DNA from: Bacillota bacterium
GTDB taxonomy: Bacteria; Bacillota; Clostridia; Oscillospirales; Acutalibacteraceae
Assembly (NCBI GenBank): GCA_021769885.1
Contig: JAETSA010000014.1
Span: 1 to 64,000 of the forward strand
Length of the DNA: 64,000 bases
Direction: 5' to 3'
Shown: piece by piece, positions 33,292-40,439 of the stretch
How positions within the stretch are numbered: position 1 is the stretch's first letter
How the letters are laid out: every line of letters begins with the position of its first letter
The notes under the pieces: model-generated
What the model saw: only the letters and a program-made list of their open reading frames with translations
Database searches by the model: none
What the model was told of the DNA's origin: nothing
Position numbers and translations under genes: made by a program

Positions 33292-34044
33292 ATGAAAGCA
33301 CTGAAACTTGCCGCTTTGGCAATCGGCGCGGCGGGCGTTTGCGTGTCCGCCTATGTCGGAAAAGAAATGCACCGCCTTCTGCACAGCAAACCGCATTTGC
33401 CTGCGGACTTTTTATATACCGCGCACAGCGGCTGTGAAAACACGGCGGACAATTCTTTGGAATTTTTGGAAAAAGCACTGGCACTCGGCGTCCCCGCTTT
33501 GGAGGTCGATGTTACGGTGCGCAACGACGGCACGCCCGTACTGCTCCACGCAGAGAGCGCAGGCGAAAACGAAGGTCTGCTGTTGGACGACGCACTGCGT
33601 CTGATTGCAGAAAAGTCTGACAGCGTACAAATCAATTTAGATTTAAAGGCGTTTTCAAATCTTCCGAAAATCGCCGAATTGATTGAAAAATACAACCTTG
33701 CCTCGCGTTGCTTCTTCACCGGCGTGGAAAAAGCGCAAAGCCAAACGGTGAAAATCGATGCGCCAAACGTGCCGTATTATCTCAATATGGATTTAAACAA
33801 AATGCGGCTCGAGGACGAGGACTATTTACGGTCGGCGGCATTGGAAGTGCAGCGCAGCGGTGCTGTCGGCATCAACTGTCAATATCGGAATGCTTCGAAA
33901 AAGCTGATGCAGGTTTTCCGTGCAGAGGGCTTAAAGGTTTCGCTGTGGACAGCCGACAATCCGTTGGTGATGCGAAATCTTCTGCTTTTAGAACCCGACA
34001 ACATCACGACCCGCCGCCCGATACAGCTTGCTTCTCTGTTATAA
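33292..34044 (+). CDS. Glycerophosphodiester phosphodiesterase-like protein with altered HRG motif
   Basis: The 250-residue protein starts with a membrane anchor (LAALAIGAAGVCVSAYVG) and has the GDPD barrel pattern: AHSGCENTADNSLEFLEKAL, ALEVDVTVRNDGTPVLLHAES, QINLDLKAF and LWTADNPLVM. The family HRG is HSG here, so the active-site Arg is missing; Glu and Asp of ExD and the second His remain. It may be a variant enzyme or a non-catalytic relative. ATG 33292 follows AAAGGGAG. Confidence 0.8.
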   Translation: MKALKLAALAIGAAGVCVSAYVGKEMHRLLHSKPHLPADFLYTAHSGCENTADNSLEFLEKALALGVPALEVDVTVRNDGTPVLLHAESAGENEGLLLDDALRLIAEKSDSVQINLDLKAFSNLPKIAELIEKYNLASRCFFTGVEKAQSQTVKIDAPNVPYYLNMDLNKMRLEDEDYLRSAALEVQRSGAVGINCQYRNASKKLMQVFRAEGLKVSLWTADNPLVMRNLLLLEPDNITTRRPIQLASLL

Positions 34045-34077
34045 TTGCAGGCGCGTGGACAAAAACTAAGCATACCC

Positions 34078-34119
34078 CCTCCCTTTTCGGCATATGTATG
34101 TGCTAAGGGAGGTTTTTTT
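34078..34119 (+). terminator. Hairpin that is both terminator-like and carrier of the yabP ribosome binding site
   Basis: CCTCCCTT (34078-34085) pairs perfectly with AAGGGAGG (34105-34112), followed by seven T and then ATG 34120. AAGGGAGG is also the only Shine-Dalgarno sequence of yabP. A transcript from upstream would be terminated here; a transcript starting inside the hairpin would have a free ribosome binding site. Confidence 0.75.
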
Positions 34120-34413
34120 ATGAACGCAGCAGAAAACAGCACCAAGCTTATGAAAGTACCGCACAATATCGTTTTAGAAGATCGCCGCCATTTGACCGTT
34201 TCGGGTGTTTCGGATGTGGACAGCTTTGACGAGCAGACCGTAACCGTATTTACAGACCTCGGGGAGTTGACCATCAAGGGTGAGGACTTGCACATCAACC
34301 GCCTGAGCCTTGAAATGGGCGAGCTGGTTGTAGACGGCGAGATTGCCGCGCTCGCTTATTCCGAAAACGCGAAGCCGCAGCAAGGCTCGTTTTGGAATCG
34401 GGTATTCCGCTGA
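34120..34413 (+). CDS. yabP: Sporulation protein YabP
   Basis: The 97-residue protein (LMKVPHNIVLEDRRHLTVSGV, DSFDEQTVTVFTDLGELTI, GEDLHINRLSLEMGELVVDG) is YabP, a small spore-specific protein made in the mother cell in Bacillus. ATG 34120 follows AAGGGAGG. The stop codon overlaps the yabQ start by one base (TGATG), so the two are translated together, as in other spore formers. Confidence 0.95.
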   Translation: MNAAENSTKLMKVPHNIVLEDRRHLTVSGVSDVDSFDEQTVTVFTDLGELTIKGEDLHINRLSLEMGELVVDGEIAALAYSENAKPQQGSFWNRVFR

Positions 34414-34988
34414 TGACCTATCTTGTTTCGAGTCCCCAGCAGCTGCGTACATTTTTGTATGCGGTCGGCTTCGGATTTTTTATCGGGATTCTGTATGATT
34501 TGTTCCGCACACTGCGTTTGCTTCTCTGGAACGGCAAACGGGCGTTCCTCATTTCGGATGTTCTGTTTTCGCTTGCTGCGGGATTTTTTACATTTCTGTT
34601 CGCCCTCTCGCAACTCGACGGCAATATTCGCGGTTATGCCCTTTTTGGGGAATTGCTCGGATTTTTAATTTATTCTGTCACGTTCGGGGTGTTTTTTTCG
34701 AAGCTCAGCGACCGATTGGTTCGTATGCTTTCCCGCGTTTTGCACATCCTTTCAAAGCCTTTTTTGTATCTTTACGGAAAAGCCTGTCGTTTTTTTCGGA
34801 AAAATGTTCAAAAAGTGCGAAAAAAAGCGAGTTTTTCAGTAAAAAAATCAAAATTCCACTTGAAAAGTGCAAAAGGTCTGTTGTATAATCTACGTGTTAG
34901 ACTATCTTCCGAAACGAATGCAAACTCGCGTGATGAAAGTGACGGCACGAAAAATGAAAGCAAAACGGCGCAAAAAACAAAAACATAG
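34413..34988 (+). CDS. yabQ: Spore cortex biosynthesis protein YabQ
   Basis: The 191-residue membrane protein starts MTYLVSSPQQLRTFLYAVGFG, followed by GILYDLFRTLRLL and GELLGFLIYS, the YabQ pattern; YabQ is needed for spore cortex formation in Bacillus. About four helices are predicted in the first ~110 residues, with a basic, Lys-rich tail. The coding region overlaps the DivIC-like gene, and no independent ribosome binding site is seen. Confidence 0.92.
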   Translation: MTYLVSSPQQLRTFLYAVGFGFFIGILYDLFRTLRLLLWNGKRAFLISDVLFSLAAGFFTFLFALSQLDGNIRGYALFGELLGFLIYSVTFGVFFSKLSDRLVRMLSRVLHILSKPFLYLYGKACRFFRKNVQKVRKKASFSVKKSKFHLKSAKGLLYNLRVRLSSETNANSRDESDGTKNESKTAQKTKT

Positions 34989-35253
34989 CTTCATTTTAGG
35001 GTTAGCTCTGCTGCTTGCGGCAGGGTATTTTGCCATTAATCTCATCGGCGCGCAGTTGGAAATTCGCAATAAGGAAAAGGAAGCTGCCGCTGTACGTGCG
35101 CAGTATGAAGCACAGGTTGCCGAAAATGAACGCTTGCAGGCGGTTGTGGACGGCGGCGACGAGGCGGAATACATTGAGCGCGTGGCACGTGAAAAATTAG
35201 GATATGTTATGCCGAATGAAAAGGTATACTATGATATTACACCGAGCAACTAA
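34933..35253 (+). CDS. divIC: Septum formation initiator, DivIC/FtsB family
   Basis: The ~106-residue protein has a basic N terminus (RKMKAKRRKKQK), one membrane helix (SFILGLALLLAAGYFAINLI), a coiled coil (~45-75) and the C-terminal signature YIERVAREKLGYVMPNEKVYY of DivIC/FtsB proteins, which act in the divisome with FtsL and DivIB. Start uncertain: ATG 34918, 34933 and 34954 are all possible, each inside the yabQ tail. Conserved place between yabQ and the S1-domain gene. Confidence 0.88.
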   Translation: MKVTARKMKAKRRKKQKHSFILGLALLLAAGYFAINLIGAQLEIRNKEKEAAAVRAQYEAQVAENERLQAVVDGGDEAEYIERVAREKLGYVMPNEKVYYDITPSN

Positions 35254-35292
35254 ACATCTGCGTTTTGCTCGACGGGAGGATTATTCTTTTTT

Positions 35293-35748
35293 ATGGTAGA
35301 AGTTGGGGCTATACTCGAAGGCAAAGTAACAGGGCTTACGAATTTCGGCGCGTTTGTTACACTGCCGGGAAATGTGACGGGGATGGTACACATTTCTGAA
35401 GTTTCGACCAGTTATGTCAATGACATTCACGACTTTTTGCAGGAAGGGCAAACCGTTAAGGTGAAGGTTTTGGACGTAACCGAACAGGGAAAGGTCAGCC
35501 TTTCCATCAAAAAGACATTGCCGCCGCCCGAGCACCCGCAGGGTGACCGCCCGCCGCGCAGGAACGGACAGCAGGGTCGCAGAAACGGCGCGCCCAATGT
35601 TTGGAAGGGCAACGATACACGCCGCGAAGAGCCGCAGTCCTTTGAGGATATGATGGCGCGCTTCAAGCAGGTCAGTGACGAAAAAATCTCCGACTTAAAG
35701 CGTGCAAACGACGGCGGAAGACGTAGTTCCTATTCCAAAAGAAAATAA
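35293..35748 (+). CDS. yabR: S1 RNA-binding domain protein (YabR-like)
   Basis: The 151-residue protein has an S1 domain at ~1-75 (GAILEGKVTGLTNFGAFVTL, GMVHISEVS, VKVKVLDVTEQGKVSLSIKK) and a Pro/Arg/Asn-rich, probably disordered tail (~78-115). It is the usual neighbour of divIC in Firmicutes. RNA-binding role inferred from the fold. ATG 35293 follows GGGAGGATTATT. Confidence 0.9.
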   Translation: MVEVGAILEGKVTGLTNFGAFVTLPGNVTGMVHISEVSTSYVNDIHDFLQEGQTVKVKVLDVTEQGKVSLSIKKTLPPPEHPQGDRPPRRNGQQGRRNGAPNVWKGNDTRREEPQSFEDMMARFKQVSDEKISDLKRANDGGRRSSYSKRK

Positions 35749-35762
35749 TCCATAAAACTGCA

Positions 35763-35807
35763 ACAGACAGACGCGGCGGCGGAAAACCGCTTTGTCTGTC
35801 TGTTTTT
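35763..35807 (+). terminator. Terminator of the yabP-yabR cluster
   Basis: ACAGACAGA pairs with TCTGTCTGT, with inner GCGG/CCGC pairing, followed by TTTTTG. Confidence 0.9.
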
Positions 35808-35820
35808 GTGAGGAAAAATT

Positions 35821-36663
35821 ATGCGTGAAATTCATATAAATGAAATTGAAAACACCGTAGCCGAGCTGCTGATTAAAGCCAATAAAATTCTGCCCGACGA
35901 TTTGTGCCGCTGTATTGCCTGCGGCGAACAGACGGAAAGCGAGCCCCTGCCGCGCGGCATTATGCATTCGCTGTTGGACAATTTGGATGCGGCAAAGGAA
36001 TTGGATATTCCGATTTGTCAGGATACGGGTATGGCGGTGCTGTTCTTTGAAATCGGGCAGGACGTGCATATTGTCGGCGGTGATTTTGAGGAAGCGGTCA
36101 ACCGCGGTACGGCAAAGGGCTACACGGAAGGGCTTTTGCGCAAATCCGTCGTGCGCGACCCGCTCCAACGTGTCAACACAGAGGACAACACCCCTGCCGT
36201 GATACACACACGCATTGTCAGCGGCGATAAAATTCGCATTACCGCCGCGCCGAAAGGCTTCGGCAGTGAAAATATGAGCCAAATGAAGATGTTTACGCCC
36301 TCCGCCAAAAAAGAAGATTTGATGAACTTTGTTGTGCAGGTCGTAAAAGACGCAGGCGGCAACCCCTGCCCGCCGATGGTGGTCGGCGTCGGCTTCGGCG
36401 GCAACTTTGAGCACTGCGCATACCTCGCCAAAAAAGCACTTTGCCGCCCCGTTTCCGAGCGGAATACAAATCCGTTTTACGCGGATATGGAAAAAGAGCT
36501 TTTAGAGCGTATCAATGCCTTGGGCATCGGTCCGCAGGGCTTCGGCGGCAGCACCACGGCACTCGCGGTCAACATTGAAACCGCGCCCACACATATTGCG
36601 GGTCTGCCTGCCGCAGTCAATATCGGCTGTCACGTCACCCGCCACGCAAGCGCGGTGATTTGA
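35821..36663 (+). CDS. fumA: Class I fumarate hydratase alpha subunit
   Basis: The 280-residue protein is the alpha part of a two-subunit 4Fe-4S hydro-lyase (fumarase or tartrate dehydratase): IACGEQTESEPLPRGIM, PICQDTGMAV, GVGFGGNFEHCAYLAKKAL and QGFGGSTTALAVNIE. Cys at ~34, ~66 and ~203 are the expected cluster ligands. The beta subunit, usually directly downstream, is absent; the next sequence is a promoter and a riboswitch. It may be encoded elsewhere. ATG 35821 follows GAGGAAAAATT. Confidence 0.92.
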   Translation: MREIHINEIENTVAELLIKANKILPDDLCRCIACGEQTESEPLPRGIMHSLLDNLDAAKELDIPICQDTGMAVLFFEIGQDVHIVGGDFEEAVNRGTAKGYTEGLLRKSVVRDPLQRVNTEDNTPAVIHTRIVSGDKIRITAAPKGFGSENMSQMKMFTPSAKKEDLMNFVVQVVKDAGGNPCPPMVVGVGFGGNFEHCAYLAKKALCRPVSERNTNPFYADMEKELLERINALGIGPQGFGGSTTALAVNIETAPTHIAGLPAAVNIGCHVTRHASAVI

Positions 36664-36666
36664 GGA

Positions 36667-36695
36667 TTGACTTTCTATAATATTTTTGATAGAAT
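36667..36695 (+). promoter_or_regulatory. Promoter before the riboswitch/MATE remnant
   Basis: TTGACT and TAGAAT, 17-base spacer. Confidence 0.8.
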
Positions 36696-36707
36696 ACAAA
36701 GCACTAT

Positions 36708-36801
36708 AAACAGAAGCGAGTTTCCTGCCGCCGGGTAGGAAATTTAAGCACCGCACATACCGTCGTTAGGCCTTTGAAGACGGTATGTACGGTGCTTTTT
36801 A
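36708..36801 (+). promoter_or_regulatory. Probable guanidine-IV (mepA-type) riboswitch with terminator
   Basis: After the promoter the RNA reads AAACAGAAGCGAG, a hairpin TTTCCT/AGGAAA (36721-36742) with loop GCCGCCGGGT, AATTTAAG, then a long terminator (36747-36796; AGCACCG, CATACCGTC and their complements) with a loop containing AGGCC, followed by TTTTTATTTT. The loops can pair (GCC with GGC). This matches what I recall of the guanidine-IV class, which controls MATE (mepA) exporters; the gene that follows is a MATE remnant. Family call from memory, not from a covariance search. Confidence 0.6.
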
Positions 36802-36833
36802 TTTTGAAAAAAGAAAGAAAGGAAAAATCATCT

Positions 36834-37136
36834 GTGAAAAATACGTCTTATTTCCGTGCATTCGCGCGCTATTCCGTTTTTCTTTCCGTCTGGTTTGTCG
36901 GGTATAACACGGTGCTTTCCGTCTATTTCCCCTGCATCGGGCAGGAAAAGCGCGCACATATCCTCTCGTGGCTGCGCGGCCTTTTACTCATTGTGCCCGC
37001 CGCGCTTTTGCTGTCTGCCGTATTCGGGATGACAGGCGTATGGCTCTCCTACCCCATTACGGAATTGCTTGTTGCAGGCATCGGATGCTATATGCTTCGA
37101 AAAAGGCACATCTGCAAACAGACCGAAACTTTTTAG
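36834..37136 (+). pseudogene. MATE (MepA-like) multidrug exporter with large internal deletion
   Basis: The 100-residue frame from GTG 36834 (AAGGAAAAATC upstream) starts like a MATE protein (VKNTSYFRAFARYS) and then jumps to the C-terminal MATE end (FVGYNTVLSVYFPCIGQEKR, AHILSWLRGLLLIVPAALLL, TGVWLSYPITELL). About 350 of ~450 residues are missing, with the frame kept. The product cannot form the 12-helix transporter. Promoter and riboswitch upstream are intact. Confidence 0.8.
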
Positions 37137-37206
37137 ACTAAGTCAGGATTTAATTAGTTATGCATCTGATACATCGTGATTTTTTACAACATTCCAAGAT
37201 GATTTT

Positions 37207-37227
37207 TATCTATTTTGCAAATAGATA
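37207..37227. promoter_or_regulatory. Palindrome upstream of the small-peptide gene
   Basis: TATCTAT (37207-37213) and ATAGATA (37221-37227) form a perfect inverted repeat; TATACT follows at 37245-37250. A possible operator over the promoter region. Confidence 0.45.
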
Positions 37228-37275
37228 TCCAATCTTGATTATGTTATACTAAATTTGCCAGTAAGGAGGGAAAGT

Positions 37276-37377
37276 ATGGGAGATGTTTTTGTATTTCTAA
37301 ATGCAGGCGCAAGAATAATCGAAGTCATCACTTGTATACTCATTTGTATTTGTGCGGTAAAATACTTAAAAAAGTAA
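37276..37377 (+). CDS. Very small membrane peptide (33 residues)
   Basis: ATG 37276, preceded by an optimal TAAGGAGGG, opens a frame encoding MGDVFVFLNAGARIIEVITC then a hydrophobic ILICICAVKYLKK end: one helix with a basic C terminus. Its strong ribosome binding site argues that it is translated. It precedes a secreted protein by ~100 bases in an AT-rich segment. Function unknown; size and charge also fit a holin- or toxin-like peptide, which cannot be decided here. Confidence 0.5.
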   Translation: MGDVFVFLNAGARIIEVITCILICICAVKYLKK

Positions 37378-37476
37378 TGCGCAAAGTAAGACATATAAAA
37401 TTTAGAAAGATGTGATTCCAATGTACAACAAACTTTTCGTTTTCTAATCATCAAAGAAAAGGAGTTGAATACTCTT

Positions 37477-38103
37477 ATGAAAAAATTCTTTAAACCACTC
37501 ACGTTTCTTCTCTGCCTTTCTATCATTTTTTCAACTGTAATATTCTCAAATGCATATACCACGAGCAATGATACCCTTACCTATAATGAATTCTATCACA
37601 CAGTGTGTACTGCCTTTTCCGAACACGGAAAAGAACTGATTATGGAATACGATGAAAATCATATATATACTTCTCAAGATGTTGCATATATGCTAGATTT
37701 TTTAGAAAATGATAAAATTAAGGTAGTCGCAACTGAAGTCAAACACGTTCCTACTGTCTACAGACTAATGCCTTCTGCATTTAATTATTCTCATTACTTT
37801 ACAGTTTCCTCATCTCAAACTTATATCTCTTATGCCACTTTTGAGTTGATTGTAAAAGGGACAATTGACTTACAGGGAAATAACGTAATGGGCATTGATT
37901 CCAATCAGATTGTTTTCCGTTCTGGTATCAATTATTCAAGCAATACGCTTTCTGCCACATGCACTCGGGACAAAAGCATTGTTCGTGTGAAGATTACCGG
38001 AAGTGTTTTATTCTCCTATACCGAACCCAATACAGGATTGAACTTTAGCGTCAATGAGCCTGTCACATATTATGTTAATTTTGACGCTGGAAAGTATATC
38101 TAA
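37477..38103 (+). CDS. Secreted protein of unknown function
   Basis: The 208-residue protein has a clear signal peptide (MKKFFKPLTFLLCLSIIFST, cleavage near FSNAY) and a beta-rich mature part with many Tyr, Ser and Thr (FTVSSSQTYISYATFELIV). No domain is recognised. Codon use is AT-rich and unlike the flanking chromosome genes, which suggests recent acquisition together with the upstream small peptide. ATG 37477 has AAAAGGAG 15 bases upstream. A strong terminator follows. Confidence 0.7.
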   Translation: MKKFFKPLTFLLCLSIIFSTVIFSNAYTTSNDTLTYNEFYHTVCTAFSEHGKELIMEYDENHIYTSQDVAYMLDFLENDKIKVVATEVKHVPTVYRLMPSAFNYSHYFTVSSSQTYISYATFELIVKGTIDLQGNNVMGIDSNQIVFRSGINYSSNTLSATCTRDKSIVRVKITGSVLFSYTEPNTGLNFSVNEPVTYYVNFDAGKYI

Positions 38104-38123
38104 CGCTTTCATCCATTTTACAA

Positions 38124-38165
38124 CGCACGCAGAGATGTCGCCAACATCTCTGCGTGCGTATATTT
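38124..38165 (+). terminator. Terminator after the secreted protein
   Basis: A perfect 16-bp stem (ACGCACGCAGAGATGT) with a four-base loop, followed by ATATTTTT. Confidence 0.9.
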
Positions 38166-38196
38166 TTACCGCCTTATGAAAATTCGGCAGAATCCC

Positions 38197-38225
38197 TTGA
38201 ATCCGTTTGCAAAATCCGCTATACT
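38197..38225 (+). promoter_or_regulatory. Promoter of guaA
   Basis: TTGAAT and TATACT, 17-base spacer, 57 bases before the start. Confidence 0.75.
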
Positions 38226-38281
38226 GTATACATAGAAAAAATCAGCGCAAGCGCCTGTCGCTTGCAGAAAAGGAGAAAATT

Positions 38282-39262
38282 ATGCAGAATAATGTTCGTC
38301 CCGAAACGATGGAACGCATTACTACCCCCGCACTCGCTGACGCATTTATTGCCGAGCAGGTTGATGCCATCCGCGCACAGGTCGGCAGTAAAAAGGTATT
38401 GCTGGCACTGTCGGGCGGTGTAGACAGCTCCGTTGTTGCCGCGTTGCTCATCAAAGCGGTCGGGCAGCAGTTGGTTTGCGTGCACGTCAATCATGGTCTT
38501 TTACGCAAAGGTGAGCCCGAACAGGTTATAGAAGTTTTCCGCAATCAAATGAATGCAAATCTTGTATATGTAGACGCTGTGGATCGCTTTTTGGACAAGC
38601 TGGCAGGCGTTGCAGAGCCTGAGCAGAAGCGCAAAATCATCGGCGCGGAGTTCATTCGCGTATTCGAGGAAGAGGCAAGAAAGCAAGAGGGCATCGAGTT
38701 CTTGGCACAAGGCACGATTTACCCCGACATTATTGAAAGCGACGGCGTAAAAGCGCATCACAACGTCGGCGGTCTGCCCGAGGATTTGCAGTTCGAATTG
38801 GTCGAGCCGCTTCGTTTCCTCTATAAAGACGAGGTGCGCGTCGTCGGCAAAGCATTGGGACTTCCCGACGGGATGGTCTATCGTCAGCCGTTCCCAGGTC
38901 CGGGTCTGGGCGTGCGCTGCCTTGGCGCAATTACCCGTGAACGCTTAGAGGCCGTCCGTGAATCCGATGCAATTCTGCGTGAGGAATTTGCGAAAAACGG
39001 CTTAGAGGGCAAGGTCTGGCAGTACTTCACCGCCGTGCCCGATTTCAAATCCGTTGGTGTGAAAGATGGAAAGCGCACGTTTGCTTACCCCGTCATCCTG
39101 CGCGCAGTCAACACGGTAGATGCGATGACCGCCACGGTGGAAGAAGTCCCCTTTGCACTGCTGAAGCACATCACTGAGCGCATCACGAGCGAAGTCGAGA
39201 ACGTCAACCGCGTCCTCTACGACCTCACCCCCAAGCCCTCAGGCACGATTGAGTGGGAATAA
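38282..39262 (+). CDS. guaA: GMP synthase ATP-pyrophosphatase subunit (no glutaminase domain)
   Basis: The 326-residue protein has the PP-loop [31 protein letters not shown], the acceptor segments ([21 protein letters not shown]) and the C-terminal dimerization domain ending PSGTIEWE. It converts XMP to GMP. Normal bacterial GuaA is ~515 residues with an N-terminal glutamine amidotransferase; here the frame starts directly at the synthetase part with its own promoter and AAAAGGAG, so this is a split enzyme. The glutaminase is not in the window. Confidence 0.93.
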   Translation: MQNNVRPETMERITTPALADAFIAEQVDAIRAQVGSKKVLLALSGGVDSSVVAALLIKAVGQQLVCVHVNHGLLRKGEPEQVIEVFRNQMNANLVYVDAVDRFLDKLAGVAEPEQKRKIIGAEFIRVFEEEARKQEGIEFLAQGTIYPDIIESDGVKAHHNVGGLPEDLQFELVEPLRFLYKDEVRVVGKALGLPDGMVYRQPFPGPGLGVRCLGAITRERLEAVRESDAILREEFAKNGLEGKVWQYFTAVPDFKSVGVKDGKRTFAYPVILRAVNTVDAMTATVEEVPFALLKHITERITSEVENVNRVLYDLTPKPSGTIEWE

Positions 39263-39272
39263 TTGCAAAAGT

Positions 39273-39313
39273 AAAGAGCCATCAGATTTTTCTACAGTCT
39301 GATGGTTCTTTTT
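39273..39313 (+). terminator. Terminator of guaA
   Basis: GAGCCATCAGA pairs with TCTGATGGTTC, followed by TTTTTG. Confidence 0.88.
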
Positions 39314-39431
39314 GTTTTTAAATATGTAAATTCGCGCAACGGGGTTTGCCCAATTATTTTTCGAAAAAGCAAAAAATTTTTTGCCTTTCCTATCCTTAAA
39401 AAATCCCGAAATCTCGTATTTGTTTCCGATC

Positions 39432-39465
39432 GGTAACTACCCAGTAGTATCCTTTGGGTAACTAC
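39432..39465. promoter_or_regulatory. Repeated GGTAACTAC motif upstream of the MBL-like gene
   Basis: GGTAACTAC occurs at 39432-39440 and 39457-39465, with a 7-of-9 inverted copy (GTAGTATCC) at 39444-39452 between them, 20-50 bases before the -35 box. Probable regulator binding sites. Confidence 0.4.
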
Positions 39466-39484
39466 ACCACAATAAAGTGCGTAC

Positions 39485-39513
39485 TTGTAGCCTTTTATTT
39501 GCCTGTGTATAAT
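39485..39513 (+). promoter_or_regulatory. Promoter of the MBL-like gene
   Basis: TTGTAG and TATAAT with an extended TG, 17-base spacer. Confidence 0.82.
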
Positions 39514-39559
39514 ACAGACAAATCACACGGGGAGCGAATCCCCGAAGGGAGTAAACAGT

Positions 39560-40351
39560 ATGAACGAAAACACATTCGAAACCGTAAAGCTCGCCAAAGG
39601 TGAAATGCACATTTATGACTTCAGCGGCATCCGCTTGCACGCCTACAAGACCAACGATTTCATCGACGATGAGGTTTTTATCATCGAAAAGAACGGCAAA
39701 GCGGTCATCGTGGAGTCGCCCTGCTTCTTCGACAACAACACGGAGCTTGCAGAATATCTGAAGGATGTTGAGATTGCGGGTATGCTCATCGCTTATCACG
39801 GTGCAGGCGCCACATTCCTTCCCGATGTTCCGAAGTATGCGACGCAGAATGCGGTTGAGTATTCCGCGAACGGCGGCGACAAAGCTTTGATTGACAACTT
39901 TACCGGTGCATTCGGAGAAATCTTTGATTCTTCCGTGCACAAAATCACAAATGTAATGGAAGCAGGTCAGGTGACCATTGGCGGCATTGATTTTGTCATC
40001 AAGCAAACAGGTGAGGCTTTTGATGTAGAAATCCCCGAAATCAACGCAGTCTATACCCATATGCTCGGTCACGACTGCCACTCCATCGTTGCAGGTGCGG
40101 GGCACGCCGACGCGATGATTGCAGAGCTTCGCAGCTATATTGAAAAAGGCTATGATTTGATTCTCACCTCGCACTATACCCCCGAAGATTTAAAGGATGC
40201 GCAGACGAAAATCGACTATTTGGAAAACCTGAAAAAGATTGCATCGAATGCCGACAACGCAGATGCATTCAAGGCAGAGGTTCAGAAGCAGTATCCCGCA
40301 TACAGCGGTCAGAACTATCTGGATATGACAGCAGGATTTTTCTACGCGTAA
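39560..40351 (+). CDS. Metallo-beta-lactamase-fold-like protein lacking the HxHxDH motif
   Basis: The 263-residue protein follows the outline of MBL-fold enzymes (EVFIIEKNGKAVIVESPCFF, AGMLIAYHGAGATFLPD, GHDCHSIVAGAGHADAMI, GYDLILTSHYTPEDL), but the metal-binding HxHxDH is reduced to AYHGAGA. It may bind metal differently or have lost hydrolase activity. Strong promoter and AAGGGAG suggest good expression. Substrate unknown; some related proteins sit in flavodiiron or quorum-quenching families. Confidence 0.6.
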   Translation: MNENTFETVKLAKGEMHIYDFSGIRLHAYKTNDFIDDEVFIIEKNGKAVIVESPCFFDNNTELAEYLKDVEIAGMLIAYHGAGATFLPDVPKYATQNAVEYSANGGDKALIDNFTGAFGEIFDSSVHKITNVMEAGQVTIGGIDFVIKQTGEAFDVEIPEINAVYTHMLGHDCHSIVAGAGHADAMIAELRSYIEKGYDLILTSHYTPEDLKDAQTKIDYLENLKKIASNADNADAFKAEVQKQYPAYSGQNYLDMTAGFFYA

Positions 40352-40370
40352 GCGGCATCTTACTAAAATT

Positions 40371-40404
40371 GCGGGGGCTGTCAGAACGGCAGACCCCGCT
40401 TTTC
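40371..40404 (+). terminator. Terminator of the MBL-like gene
   Basis: GCGGGG.CTG pairs with CAG.CCCCGC, followed by TTTTC. Confidence 0.82.
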
Positions 40405-40439
40405 TTCCGATAAAGGCCGTTTCACAAAGAGGATAAAAA

